Shown here: positions 8,408 to 17,166 of the stretch, piece after piece
Layout of the letters: each line of letters opens with the position of its first letter
Numbering within the stretch: position 1 is the first letter of the stretch
Origin: Bradyrhizobium acaciae
Lineage (GTDB): Bacteria > Pseudomonadota > Alphaproteobacteria > Rhizobiales > Xanthobacteraceae
Direction: 5' to 3'
DNA length: 64,000 bases
NCBI RefSeq assembly: GCF_020889785.1
Contig: NZ_JACMYK010000019.1
Span: forward strand, 17,246 to 81,245
The notes under the pieces: model-generated
Told to the model about the DNA's origin: nothing
What the model saw: only the letters and a program-made list of their open reading frames with translations
Database searches by the model: none
Program-made: the position numbers and the translations under genes

Positions 8408-9226
8408 TCAGAGCACAGCGAGCTGCTTGTTCCTGAGGTCGGTCACCAGCATCAGGCCCGGCGCATGCGTGATCGCGAACGGCAACTTCGCACTTGCGAT
8501 CACCGATTGCGGCGTCACGCCACAGGCCCAGAACACCGGGATCTCGTCATCGGCGACCGGTACCGCATCGCCATAGTCGGGCTTGGCGATATCCTTGATG
8601 CCGATCGCATGCGGCTGGCCGAGATGGACCGGCGCGCCATGCACCGACGGGAAGCGCGAGGTGATCTGCACCGCGCGGATCGCATCCGCCGGCTTGAACG
8701 GGCGCATCGACACCACCATGGGTCCCGCGAACGGCCCCGACGGGCTGCACGCAATATTGGTCCGGTACATTGGCACACGCAGGTTGCGTTCGATGTGACG
8801 GATCGGCAGGCCCTCATCCAGCAGCGCCTCCTCGAACGAGTAGGAGCAGCCGAGCACGAAGGTGACGAGATCGTCGCGCCAGTATTTGGTGATGTCGGTC
8901 GGCTCGTCGGCCACCTCGCCGTCGCGCCAGACCCGGTAGCGCGGCACGTCGGTGCGGATGTCGAGGTCGAGGCCGAGCGCCGGAATGCGGGGATCGCCGA
9001 CGTCGGACATGCCGATGATCGGGCACGGCTTCGGATTGAGCTGGCAGAACCGGTGGAAGGCGCCGGCGAGTTCCTCCGGCAGGATCGCCAGATTGCCTTG
9101 GACGAAACCGTTGGCGAGGCCGGCGGTGGTGGCCGAGGCCATGCCGTCACGACAGGCGCGGCGCGCTTCGACGCTCGCCAGCACCGGTTCCCCCTGAGAT
9201 CGCTGCACTGCCGCAAAAACAGTCAT
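8408..9226 (-). CDS. DUF1445 putative hydro-lyase (D-glutamate cyclase-like)
   Basis: A 272-residue member of the YcsI/DUF1445 family, named putative hydro-lyase in databases and related to the mammalian D-glutamate cyclase domain. Typical stretches are [18 protein letters not shown], the conserved [14 protein letters not shown], the PMVVSMRPF segment and the C-terminal [14 protein letters not shown] start at [14 protein letters not shown], which has a good AGGAG site; the longer frame adds 15 unlikely residues. It is divergent from a LysR gene and 85 bp upstream of the ABC binding-protein gene in the same direction, so it may be co-expressed with that importer. Its substrate is not evident. 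Confidence 0.85.
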   Translation of the reverse strand: MTVFAAVQRSQGEPVLASVEARRACRDGMASATTAGLANGFVQGNLAILPEELAGAFHRFCQLNPKPCPIIGMSDVGDPRIPALGLDLDIRTDVPRYRVWRDGEVADEPTDITKYWRDDLVTFVLGCSYSFEEALLDEGLPIRHIERNLRVPMYRTNIACSPSGPFAGPMVVSMRPFKPADAIRAVQITSRFPSVHGAPVHLGQPHAIGIKDIAKPDYGDAVPVADDEIPVFWACGVTPQSVIASAKLPFAITHAPGLMLVTDLRNKQLAVL

Positions 9227-9277
9227 GGGATTCTCCTGCCCATAATCTCGACAAGGACAAACCAACACCAAGCGTGA

Positions 9278-9283
9278 TATAAT
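9278..9283 (+). promoter_or_regulatory. Candidate -10 hexamer upstream of the LysR gene
   Basis: A perfect TATAAT in an AT-rich pocket of the divergent region. No matching -35 lies at 16-18 bp, so it may need activation or be fortuitous. Transcription from it would pass through the palindrome at 9308-9330 before the LysR start at 9347. Confidence 0.35.
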
Positions 9284-9307
9284 GTCTAATCGTCCTTTCT
9301 AATCAAA

Positions 9308-9330
9308 ATCGATAAGTCAAATTTATCGAT
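9308..9330. promoter_or_regulatory. LysR-type operator (ATCGATAA-N7-TTATCGAT)
   Basis: A perfect inverted repeat with 8-bp arms and a 7-bp spacer, containing the canonical LysR T-N11-A core (ATAA-N7-TTAT). It lies 16 bp upstream of the LysR ATG, between the two divergent genes, as expected for an autoregulated LysR activator controlling the DUF1445 gene. Confidence 0.75.
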
Positions 9331-9346
9331 CGGGAAAACACTTCCA

Positions 9347-10279
9347 ATGACGGACTTCCGCTCGATCGAAACATTTCTTTGGGTCGTCAAGCTCGGCAGC
9401 TTCCGCGGCGCCGCCCAGCGGCTCAACACCACCCAGCCGGCAATCTCCCAGCGCATTGCGCAGCTCGAGCGCGAGATGGGCGTCAAGCTGCTGAACCGCG
9501 ACCACCGGGTCGCCTCGCCGACGCCGAGCGGGCGGCTGATGATGATCTATGCCGAGAAGCTGATCGGCCTGCGCTCGGAGATGATGGCCGAAGTCGGCGA
9601 CCGCTCGGCGATGCGCGGCGCACTGCGGCTCGGTGTCGCGGAGACCATCGTGCACACCTGGCTGCCGCGACTGGTCAAGAGCGTCAACGAGATCTACCCG
9701 AACCTGTCGCTCGAGATCGAGGTCGACATCACGCCCAACCTGACGCAACGGCTGCTGGCGCAGGAGATCGAGCTCGCCTTCGTGCTCGGACCGGTCTCGG
9801 CGTCCGGCGCCCACAACCATGTGCTGTGCGATTACCCGATCGGCTTCCTGGCAAGCCCCGCGCTCGGTCTCGGCGAAGGGCCGGTGGCGCGGCAGGATCT
9901 GGCGCGATTTCCGATCATCACCTTTCCGCGCAAGACGCAGCCCTATGAGACCGTGCGCGCATTGTTCAATGCACCCGATCTGCCGCCGATCCGGCTGCAC
10001 GCCTCGACCTCGCTCGCAACCGTGATCCACATGGCCAATGAAGGGCTTGGCATCGCGGTGATCCCGTCGGCGATCGTCGAGAACGAGCTCGCTGACGGGC
10101 GCTTGCAATTGCTCGACACCGACCTCAAGCTGCCGCCCCTCACCTTCACCGCGAGCTGGCTCGCCTCCCCCGATGCGGTCGCCATCGAGCGTGTCGCCAA
10201 TCTCGCCAGGCAGATCGCACAGGCAAGCGTGGTGGTTGACGACGCGAGAACGGCGCGTCATGAAAAAACGGTCGCGTAA
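9347..10279 (+). CDS. LysR-family transcriptional regulator
   Basis: A 310-residue LysR regulator. The N-terminal winged helix (residues 1-60) reads MTDFRSIETFLWVVKLGSFR, then AAQRLNTTQPAISQRIAQLE, followed by a periplasmic-binding-like effector domain (LRLGVAETIVHTWLPRLV; STSLATVIHMANEGLGIAVIP). It probably senses a small metabolite of the neighbouring pathway and controls the divergent DUF1445 gene and itself through the palindrome just upstream. The M20 hydrolase gene follows after 14 bp in the same direction. Confidence 0.93.
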   Translation: MTDFRSIETFLWVVKLGSFRGAAQRLNTTQPAISQRIAQLEREMGVKLLNRDHRVASPTPSGRLMMIYAEKLIGLRSEMMAEVGDRSAMRGALRLGVAETIVHTWLPRLVKSVNEIYPNLSLEIEVDITPNLTQRLLAQEIELAFVLGPVSASGAHNHVLCDYPIGFLASPALGLGEGPVARQDLARFPIITFPRKTQPYETVRALFNAPDLPPIRLHASTSLATVIHMANEGLGIAVIPSAIVENELADGRLQLLDTDLKLPPLTFTASWLASPDAVAIERVANLARQIAQASVVVDDARTARHEKTVA

Positions 10280-10293
10280 AGGGAAGAGCCGCA

Positions 10294-11543
10294 ATGAGCC
10301 GAGCCGCAACCAACCTGCAGATCGATTCCGCCCGCCTCTGGGGCAGCATTCACGAAACCGCAAAGTTCGGTGCAACGCCAAAGGGCGGCGTGCGGCGGCT
10401 GACGCTGAGCGCCGAGGACAAGCAAGTGCGCGACTGGTTCCGCAAGGCGTGCGAGGACGCCGGCCTGGAGGTGCAGGTCGATGCGCTCGGCTCGATGTTC
10501 GGGTTACGGAAGGGACGGGATATGTCGAAGCCGCCGATCGGCGTCGGCTCGCATCTCGACACCCAGCCGACCGGCGGCAAATATGACGGCATCCTCGGCA
10601 CACTGGCCGGGCTCGAACTGGTGCGCACGCTCAACGATGCCGGGATCGAGACCGAGCTGCCGATCTGCATCTGCAACTGGACCAACGAGGAAGGCTCGCG
10701 CTTCGCGCCGGCGATGATGGCCTCAGCCGCTTATGTCGGCGATTTCACCACCGACGACATCTTGTCGCGCAAGGACGCCGAAGGCGTCACCGTGGCGCAG
10801 GCGCTGGATTCGATCGGCTATCGCGGCGATGCCCCGGTCGGCCGCCAGAAGTTCTCAGGCTTCGTCGAACTGCATATCGAGCAGGGTCCGATCCTGGAGG
10901 CCGAGGGCAAGACCATCGGCGTGGTCGATTCCGGCCAGGGCGTGTTGTGGTACGACGGCAAGATCATCGGCTTCGAAAGCCACGCCGGATCGACCCCGAT
11001 GCCGCTGCGCCGCGATGCGCTGGCGACGCTGTCGGAGATCGTGCTGGCGATGGAAAGCATCGCCAAAAAACATGGCCCGAAGGCGGTCGGCACCATCGGC
11101 GAGGCCGTGATCGCTGCGCCCTCGCGCAACGTCATTCCCGGCGAGATCGCCTTCACCGTGGATTGCCGCAGCGCCGATGTAGGGATCATGGATGCGCTGG
11201 ACCGCGACCTGCGGGCCGCGGTTGCCGAGATCGCCGCGCGCCGCAAGGTCGAAGTCCAGCTCGATCTGGTCTGGCGCAAGGCGCCGACGCATTTCGACCC
11301 CAAGCTGGTCGACGCGGTCGAGAACGCGGCCAAGCAGCTCGGCTACTCGCATCGCCGCATCACCTCCGGCGCCGCCACGACGCCTGCAACCTCAACACGG
11401 TGATCCCTGCCGCCATGGTGTTCGTGCCGTGCAAGGACGGCATCAGCCACAACGAGTTGGAAGATGCCACGCAGCCCGATTGCGCTGCCGGCGCCAACGT
11501 CCTGTTGCATACGGTGCTGGCGCTCGCCGGCGTCGCGTCCTGA
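10294..11543 (+). pseudogene. M20 Zn-dependent hydrolase (N-carbamoyl amino acid / allantoate amidohydrolase family), frameshifted
   Basis: The family removes carbamoyl or ureido groups from N-carbamoyl-L-amino acids, allantoate or ureidoglycine using two metal ions. Frame 1 encodes 369 residues with the metal motifs HLDTQPTGGKYDG, NEEGSRFAP and ELHIEQGP, then terminates early (last residues ...ITSGAATTPATSTR). The expected continuation GHDACNLNTVIPAAMVF plus about 40 residues is intact in frame 3 and ends at 11543. One missing G near 11371-11376 (GGCGCCGCCACGAC instead of GGCGCCGGCCACGAC) explains it. The lost part includes the conserved His of the C-terminal metal site, so the truncated protein should be inactive unless the base is a sequencing error. 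It would be about 417 residues if intact. Confidence 0.85.
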
Positions 11544-11573
11544 TCATCTTTCCTTCCTTCGATGGAGGCTTTC

Positions 11574-12485
11574 GTGCGCGCAGTGTTTGTCGACGCCAAT
11601 GAATCGCTCGCTGTCATCACGGAGCGCCTGGAAAAGGCCGGCGATCCCAAGATGCGGATCAACCGCAACCCGGACATCAAGTCCGAGGATTATCCGGCGG
11701 TGCTCGACGGCGCCGAGATCGCGGTGGTCGATCACACGGCGCTGCCGACCGACATTGCGAAGAAATGCGCCGGCCTGAAACACGTCGTGTTCCTCGGCAC
11801 CGGCGCCCGCAGCTACATGAACCCGGAAGAGCTCGCCGAACTCGGGATCTCCGTGCACCTGATCAAGGGCTACGGCGACACCGCGGTTGCGGAGTCGGCG
11901 ATCGCGCTGATGTGGTCGTCGGCGCGGGTGATCGCGCAGATGGACCGCGAGATGCGCGCCGGCAACTGGCTGCGCGAGGACGGCATGCAGCTCACCGGCA
12001 AGACGCTCGGCCTGGTCGGCTTCGGTGGCATCGCCGCCGAGGTCGCCCGCATCGCGCTCGGCAGCGGCATGAAGGTGATCGCCTGGAACCGGTCACCCAA
12101 GAGTCATCCGGGCGTCGAATTCACCGAGCTCGACACCGTGCTCGCGAACAGCGACGTGGTCTCGATCCATCTGTTGCTGAACGATGAGACCCGCGGCCTG
12201 ATCACGCGCGACAAGATCGCCAAGATGAAAAAGGGCGTGGTGCTGATCAACACCGCGCGCGGCGCGATCGTCGACGAGCAGGCGATGATCGATGCGCTCA
12301 ACTCAGGCCACATCCGCCACGCCGGCCTCGACGTCTACAACATCGAGCCGTTGCCGAAGGATCATCCGCTGACGAAAATCCCGAACGTGACGCTGTCGGC
12401 GCATTCGGCGTTCCGCACGCCCGAGGCGAGCGAGAACCTGATCCACGCAGCCTGGGAGCATTGCCGACGGATCGTGAAGCAATAA
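11574..12485 (+). CDS. D-isomer-specific 2-hydroxyacid dehydrogenase (phosphoglycerate dehydrogenase-like)
   Basis: A 303-residue NAD-dependent 2-hydroxyacid dehydrogenase. The Rossmann motif is LGLVGFGGIAAEVARIAL, the signature VLINTARGAIVDEQAM and the catalytic region LPKDHPLTKIPNVTLSAHSA (His acid/base). A GGAGG at 11564-11568 sits 5 nt before a GTG at 11574, so I prefer that start; the ATG at 11562 overlaps the ribosome site itself. It probably reduces or oxidises a 2-keto/2-hydroxyacid generated by the neighbouring enzymes, since it follows the M20 gene by only 30 bp. Confidence 0.85.
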   Translation: MRAVFVDANESLAVITERLEKAGDPKMRINRNPDIKSEDYPAVLDGAEIAVVDHTALPTDIAKKCAGLKHVVFLGTGARSYMNPEELAELGISVHLIKGYGDTAVAESAIALMWSSARVIAQMDREMRAGNWLREDGMQLTGKTLGLVGFGGIAAEVARIALGSGMKVIAWNRSPKSHPGVEFTELDTVLANSDVVSIHLLLNDETRGLITRDKIAKMKKGVVLINTARGAIVDEQAMIDALNSGHIRHAGLDVYNIEPLPKDHPLTKIPNVTLSAHSAFRTPEASENLIHAAWEHCRRIVKQ

Positions 12486-12491
12486 TTTCAC

Positions 12492-12662
12492 CGTCGTCCC
12501 GGCCAAGCCAACGGGTCGGCGCAAAGCGCCGCCCGATGACAGGCTCCGCGGCGAGCCGGTACCCATAACCACAGCCCTGCGTTACCGCGAAGGCTGTGGC
12601 CACAGCGTGTCTCAACAACCGAACCCTGTGGTTATGGGTCCCTGCTTCCGCAGGGACGACGG
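12492..12662. repeat. Palindromic intergenic repeat (second copy of the CCCATAACCAC / GTCGTCCC type)
   Basis: Starts CGTCGTCCCGGCC and ends GGGTCCCTGC...CAGGGACGACGG. The centre has GGTACCCATAACCACAG facing CTGTGGTTATGGGTCCC. It lies between the convergent 2-hydroxyacid dehydrogenase and tartrate-type dehydrogenase genes and is related to 6927-7053. Confidence 0.8.
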
Positions 12663-12672
12663 CTCGGCTTGC

Positions 12673-13746
12673 TTAATCCACCATCTCCGCGACCGCCTTG
12701 CCGCATGCGGTGGTGTCGGCGTTGCCGCCGAGATCGCGGGTGCGCAACGTGCGTTCGCCGAGGGTGCGCTCGATCGCGCCGACGATGGCGGCCGCCGCCT
12801 GCTTCTCGCCGAGATGCTCCAGCATCATCGCGCCGGACCAGATCATGCCGATCGGGTTGGCGATGCCCTGCCCCGCAATATCAGGCGCCGAGCCGTGCAC
12901 CGGCTCGAACACCGAGGGGAAATTGCCTTCCGGATTGATGTTGCCCGACGGCGCGATGCCGATGGTGCCGGTGCAGGCCGGGCCGAGGTCGGAGAGGATG
13001 TCGCCGAACAGATTGGAGCCGACGACGACGTCGAACCAGTCCGGATGCAGCACGAAGTTCGCGGTCAGAATGTCGATGTGATACTTGTCCCACTTCACGC
13101 CCGGATACTTCTTGGCCATCGCCTCCACGCGCTCGTCCCAATAGGGCATGGTGATGGAGATGCCGTTCGACTTGGTGGCCGAGGTCAGGTGCTTCTTCGG
13201 CCGCGACTGCGCCAGATCGAACGCAAATTTCAGGATGCGGTCGACGCCGGTACGAGTCATCACGGTCTGCTGGGTAACGAATTCGCGGTCGGTATCCGGG
13301 AACATGCGGCCGCCGACCGAGGAGTATTCACCCTCGGTGTTCTCGCGCACCACCCAGAAATCGATGTCGCCGGGCTTGCGGCCGGCCAGCGGCGACGGCA
13401 CGCCGGGCATCAGTCGCACCGGGCGCAGATTGACGTACTGGTCGAACTCGCGGCGGAACTTGATCAGCGAGCCCCACAGCGAGATGTGGTCCGGAATCTT
13501 GGCCGGCCAGCCGACCGCACCGAAATAGATCGCGTCATGCTTGCCGATCTTGTCCTTCCAGTCGGCCGGCATCATCTCGCCGTGCTTCTCGTAATAGTCG
13601 TAGGAGGCGAAGTCGAAATGGTCGAACTTCACGTCGACGCCGTGCTTTTTCGCCGCCGCCTCGATGACGCGGATACCCTCCGGCATCACTTCCTTGCCGA
13701 TGCCGTCGCCGGGAATGACCGCAATCCGATATTGCTTCTTGCTCAT
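12673..13746 (-). CDS. Tartrate dehydrogenase/decarboxylase or D-malate dehydrogenase (isocitrate/isopropylmalate DH family)
   Basis: A 357-residue beta-decarboxylating dehydrogenase that oxidises a 2-hydroxyacid (tartrate, D-malate) with NAD and Mn. Features are RIAVIPGDGIGKEVMPEG (residues 7-24), the substrate loop VNLRPVRLMPGVPSPL, WVVRENTEGEYSSVGG, metal-binding SNLFGDILSDLGP and the NAD-binding FEPVHGSAPDIAGQG. The NLRPVRLMPG form fits the TtuC/DmlA branch better than LeuB. The start MSKKQYRIAV was chosen over an upstream in-frame start. It stands alone on the minus strand, divergent from an SDR gene. Confidence 0.88.
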   Translation of the reverse strand: MSKKQYRIAVIPGDGIGKEVMPEGIRVIEAAAKKHGVDVKFDHFDFASYDYYEKHGEMMPADWKDKIGKHDAIYFGAVGWPAKIPDHISLWGSLIKFRREFDQYVNLRPVRLMPGVPSPLAGRKPGDIDFWVVRENTEGEYSSVGGRMFPDTDREFVTQQTVMTRTGVDRILKFAFDLAQSRPKKHLTSATKSNGISITMPYWDERVEAMAKKYPGVKWDKYHIDILTANFVLHPDWFDVVVGSNLFGDILSDLGPACTGTIGIAPSGNINPEGNFPSVFEPVHGSAPDIAGQGIANPIGMIWSGAMMLEHLGEKQAAAAIVGAIERTLGERTLRTRDLGGNADTTACGKAVAEMVD

Positions 13747-13914
13747 CGAGAACACCCTTGTGATTTGCCCGGCCGGCAATGCCGCCTATTCTGATGGTCC
13801 TGCAATGGACCAATCTTCGCGCGAGCGCAACGCTGCAGTGCAGTGTTGACCAATGCGCGACCCTGCCCCACCAATTTCGCCGACATTCGTTCCTCATACC
13901 AAGCGAGACATCCC

Positions 13915-14691
13915 ATGGATCTGCATCTGCGCGGCAAGCGTGTCCTGATTACCGGCGCCTCCAAGGGCATTGGCGCGGCCGCCGCCGAAGCCTTTGCCGA
14001 GGAAGGCGCCAATCTGCTGCTGGCCGCCCGCAACGGCGATCAGCTCAAGGCGCTCGCCGAACGGTTGCGCTCCGCGCACCAGATCGATGCCGCGATCAGC
14101 GTGGTCGATCTCCGCAAATCCGAAGATCTCGCGCGGCTCGCCAAGGAGGCGGCCGAAATCGACATCCTGGTCAACAATGCCGGCGACATCCCGGGCGGCT
14201 CGATCGACAAGATCGACGAGGCGACCTGGCGGCATGCCTGGGAGCTCAAGGTGTTCGGCTATGTCAATCTGACTCGCGCGATCTACGCCCAGATGAAGGC
14301 GCGCGGCGGCGGCGTGATCGTCAACGACATCGGTGCGGCCGGCGAGAAGTTCGACGCCAATTACATCTGCGGCAGCGCCGGCAATGCGGCGCTGATGTCG
14401 TTCACCCGCGCGCTCGGGGGAAAAAGCCTCGCCGACAACATCCGCGTCGTCGGCATCAATCCCGGCCCTGTCGGTACCGACCGCCACGTCACGCTGCTCA
14501 AGACCCGCGCCAAGAACCAGTTCGGCGACGAGAACCGCTACACGGAGTTCCAGAAGGGCCTGCCGCTCGGCCGTCCGGCGCATGCGCGCGAGATCGGCGA
14601 CCTGATGGCGTTCCTGGCCTCCGACCGCGCGGGATATACGTCGGGCGTGATCTACACGGTGGATGGCGGGCTGACCTCGGGGTGGGGTTAA
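13915..14691 (+). CDS. Short-chain dehydrogenase/reductase with a non-canonical active site
   Basis: A 258-residue SDR. The cofactor motif RVLITGASKGIGAAAAEAF and VNNAGDIPGG are normal. However, the region that should hold Ser and Tyr-x3-Lys reads VNDIGAAGEKFDANYICGSA: the Tyr is there, but Lys is replaced by Ser and the catalytic Ser by Gly. I recall the same YICGSAGNAAL motif in a subgroup of SDRs (PRK06125-like), so it is a family trait rather than decay. The start MDLHLRGKRV was chosen over a 24-residue extension. The substrate is unknown. Confidence 0.82.
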   Translation: MDLHLRGKRVLITGASKGIGAAAAEAFAEEGANLLLAARNGDQLKALAERLRSAHQIDAAISVVDLRKSEDLARLAKEAAEIDILVNNAGDIPGGSIDKIDEATWRHAWELKVFGYVNLTRAIYAQMKARGGGVIVNDIGAAGEKFDANYICGSAGNAALMSFTRALGGKSLADNIRVVGINPGPVGTDRHVTLLKTRAKNQFGDENRYTEFQKGLPLGRPAHAREIGDLMAFLASDRAGYTSGVIYTVDGGLTSGWG

Positions 14692-14710
14692 ACAGGCTCG
14701 GCTCTGTCCC

Positions 14711-14795
14711 CGTCATTGCGAGCGCAGCGAAGCAATCCATGCTTCGGCAGATGCGGAGCGATGGATTGCTTCGTCGCTTCGCTCCTCGCAATGAC
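14711..14795. repeat. Palindromic intergenic repeat (CGTCATTGCGAGCG type), copy 1
   Basis: The left arm CGTCATTGCGAGCGCAGCGA continues to AAGCAATCCAT; the right arm ATGGATTGCTTCGTCGCTTC continues to GCTCCTCGCAATGAC. It fills the gap between the SDR and the convergent hydrolase gene. Copies occur at 29733, 41628 and 50491. Confidence 0.88.
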
Positions 14796-14798
14796 AGG

Positions 14799-15650
14799 TT
14801 AACCAGCAGTCCGCTCGAGCAGCTGCCGGATCAGCGTCGTGATCCGGCCCCGCGGCGCCAGCATCTGATTCATGATCGTGAAATGATCGGCGCCTGGAAT
14901 CTCCTCATAGGTCACCGGCAAGCCGTAGCGGGCGCGATGGCCGGCGAAATCGGCGGTCTGCTTGCGCAGCAGCGGCAGTTCGGCACTGCCGACCACCAGC
15001 GACAGCGGCTTTGCCGTGCCGCCCTGCTGCATCATCGGCGAGTTGCGCCGCGAGGCGGCTTCGTCGAGCCTGAGCTTCTCGTTGAGGTAGGAATGCCTGA
15101 TCGGCTCCAGGTCATAGATGCCCGAGATCGCCATGCCGGCCCGAACATGGGCGTTCGACAGCGCCATCGACGTCAGATGTCCGCCGGCCGACCAACCGGA
15201 CACGACGATGCCGTCGGCAGCAGCGCCGAGCGCGGGCAGTTGCCCGGCAAGAAAGTCGATCCCGACGTGAATCTCGGCGACGATGTCATCGAGCGTCGCA
15301 TCCGGCGCAAGCGTGTAGCCGATCAGCGCGACATTGATGCCATGCGCCATCGGTCCCTCGGCAAAGATCGTGAACGCCTCCTTGGCGCGGGTCTGCCAAT
15401 AGCCGCCATGGATGAACAGCAGCGTCGGCGCGCCATCGCTTGTCCTCAGGAAATCGATCCGGTTGCGCTCACGCGGGCCGTATCGGAGGTCGAGATGCTC
15501 GGCGTGCTGCTGCCGCATCCGCGCCGAGCGCTGCTCCCAGCCGGCGGCGAGCTCGGCGCTGCCCTTGACGGCGACGCCATTGTTCAGACCGAGGTCGCGC
15601 TCCTGCTGGCTCATCGCGCGCCAGTCCAGCGCGGAAAACAACGCTGCCAT
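14799..15650 (-). CDS. Alpha/beta hydrolase, kynurenine formamidase-like
   Basis: A 283-residue alpha/beta hydrolase. The oxyanion motif HGGYW (81-85) and the nucleophile elbow GWSAGGH (Ser154) are typical of the arylformamidase/BNA7 branch; the catalytic His lies in GADHFTIM near the C-terminus. Members hydrolyse N-formyl-kynurenine or similar small amides and esters. An internal start at MSQQERDLG (15614) is possible. It is divergent from the amidase gene by 88 bp, which suggests a linked amide-degrading role. The substrate is uncertain. Confidence 0.8.
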   Translation of the reverse strand: MAALFSALDWRAMSQQERDLGLNNGVAVKGSAELAAGWEQRSARMRQQHAEHLDLRYGPRERNRIDFLRTSDGAPTLLFIHGGYWQTRAKEAFTIFAEGPMAHGINVALIGYTLAPDATLDDIVAEIHVGIDFLAGQLPALGAAADGIVVSGWSAGGHLTSMALSNAHVRAGMAISGIYDLEPIRHSYLNEKLRLDEAASRRNSPMMQQGGTAKPLSLVVGSAELPLLRKQTADFAGHRARYGLPVTYEEIPGADHFTIMNQMLAPRGRITTLIRQLLERTAG

Positions 15651-15738
15651 CCCTGCCTCTTCGGTTCTCGTCGCATTGCCACGACAGCAGGAAATGTTCT
15701 ACAGCACAAGCAAACAGAACTCATAGGAGCAACGGCGC

Positions 15739-17160
15739 ATGGCTGATCAGGGCTTGGTGAAGGAAACGGCGTGTGCCGTCGTCGAGAAGCTGAAAGCCGG
15801 TGACGTCACGCCGCTCGACCTACTCGACGTGCTGGAACAGCGCATCGCCGAGGTGGACCGCAAGGTCAACGCACTGCCGACGCTCTGCTTCGATCGCGCC
15901 CGCACCCACGCCAAGGCGCTGATGCAGAAGCCGGTCGGCGAGCGCGGCCTGCTCGCGGGCCTTCCCGTTCCGATCAAGGACCTCACCGCGGTCTCCGGCG
16001 TGCTGACCACGCTGGGCTCACCGATCTTCAAGGACAACATCCCGGCGAAGTCGGATATCCTGGTCGAACAACTCGAACAGAGCGGCGGCGTGATCTACGC
16101 CAAGTCGAACACGCCGGAATTCGGCGCCGGGGCCAACACCTTCAACGAGGTGTTCGGTCCGACCCGCAATCCCTGGGACACGTCGCGCTCGGCTGCCGGC
16201 TCGTCCGGTGGCGCCGCGGCCGCACTGGCCAGCGGCACCGCGTGGCTCGCCCACGGCTCCGACATGGGCGGCAGCCTGCGCAACCCGGCGAGCTTCTGCG
16301 GCATCGTCGGCCTGCGGCCCTCGATCGGCCGCGTCGCACATACGCCGAAATTCGGCGTCGACCGTACCCTCGGCGTGCAGGGACCGATGGCGCGCAATGT
16401 CGAGGACCTTGCGCTGCTGCTCGACGCGATGAGCGGCGAGCATGCCGCCGATCCGCTGTCGCTGCCCGCGCTGCCGACGTCGTTCCTGTCGGCGACGTGT
16501 TCCGGCAAGACGCCGAAGCGCATCGCATACTCGCCCGATCTCGGAATCACGCCCGTCGATCCCGAGGTCAAGGCGGTGACCCGCAAGGCCGCGGAGCGCT
16601 TCGCAGAGGCCGGCGCGATCGTCGAGGAGGCGCATCCCGACTTCCGCGAGGCCCATGAATGCTTCCACGTGCTGCGCGCGTTCGATTTCGCGATCAGCAA
16701 GGCCGAATTGCTGCGCACCAAGCGCGATCTGCTCAAGCCCGAAGTGATCTGGAACATCGAGGAAGGGCTGAAGCTCACGGTCGAGAAACTCGAACGCGCC
16801 GAGGCGCAGCGCGTCGCGATGACGCAGCGTGCGCTCGAATTCTTCGACAAGTATGACCTGCTGCTGGCACCCGCGACCATCGTGCCGCCGTTCCCGGTCG
16901 AGAACCGCTATGTCGCCGAATGCGACGGCAAGAAGTTCGACAACTATGTCGAATGGCTCGGCATCGTCTATGCGATCACGCTGGCCTGCTGCCCGGCGCT
17001 GTCGCTGCCCTGCGGCTTCACCGCGTCGGGCCTGCCGGTCGGCCTGCAGATGATCGCCAAGCCGCGCGCCGAGGCGCAGCTTCTGGCCGGCGCGAAAGTG
17101 CTGGAAGATATTCTGGGCGTGCGCGGCACCACCCCGATCGATCCGCGGCCGCCGCGATAA
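15739..17160 (+). CDS. Amidase (amidase-signature family)
   Basis: A 473-residue amidase-signature enzyme that hydrolyses carboxamides to acid and ammonia. The Ser-cisSer-Lys triad is visible as K80 (GLPVPIKDL), S156 (AAGSSGGAAAAL) and S179 (GSDMGGSLRNP). A clear AGGAG site precedes the ATG. It sits in a plus-strand single-gene unit between a divergent formamidase-like hydrolase and a convergent TetR regulator. Substrate unknown; GatA is unlikely because gatB/gatC are absent and the sequence is of the general amidase type. Confidence 0.9.
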   Translation: MADQGLVKETACAVVEKLKAGDVTPLDLLDVLEQRIAEVDRKVNALPTLCFDRARTHAKALMQKPVGERGLLAGLPVPIKDLTAVSGVLTTLGSPIFKDNIPAKSDILVEQLEQSGGVIYAKSNTPEFGAGANTFNEVFGPTRNPWDTSRSAAGSSGGAAAALASGTAWLAHGSDMGGSLRNPASFCGIVGLRPSIGRVAHTPKFGVDRTLGVQGPMARNVEDLALLLDAMSGEHAADPLSLPALPTSFLSATCSGKTPKRIAYSPDLGITPVDPEVKAVTRKAAERFAEAGAIVEEAHPDFREAHECFHVLRAFDFAISKAELLRTKRDLLKPEVIWNIEEGLKLTVEKLERAEAQRVAMTQRALEFFDKYDLLLAPATIVPPFPVENRYVAECDGKKFDNYVEWLGIVYAITLACCPALSLPCGFTASGLPVGLQMIAKPRAEAQLLAGAKVLEDILGVRGTTPIDPRPPR

Positions 17161-17166
17161 GGCGGC

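Noticed and set aside
9323..10603. A 426-codon open frame on the minus strand opposite the LysR gene
   Set aside because: Low-complexity Arg-rich translation; the plus-strand LysR is unambiguous.
14711..14795. tRNA-like fold in the palindromic repeat
   Set aside because: No anticodon or T-loop consensus (GGTTCGAATCC-type) is present; it is a simple inverted repeat found four times.
15739..17160. GatA subunit of the tRNA amidotransferase
   Set aside because: Amidase signature alone is not specific; gatC and gatB are absent and the surroundings are catabolic.
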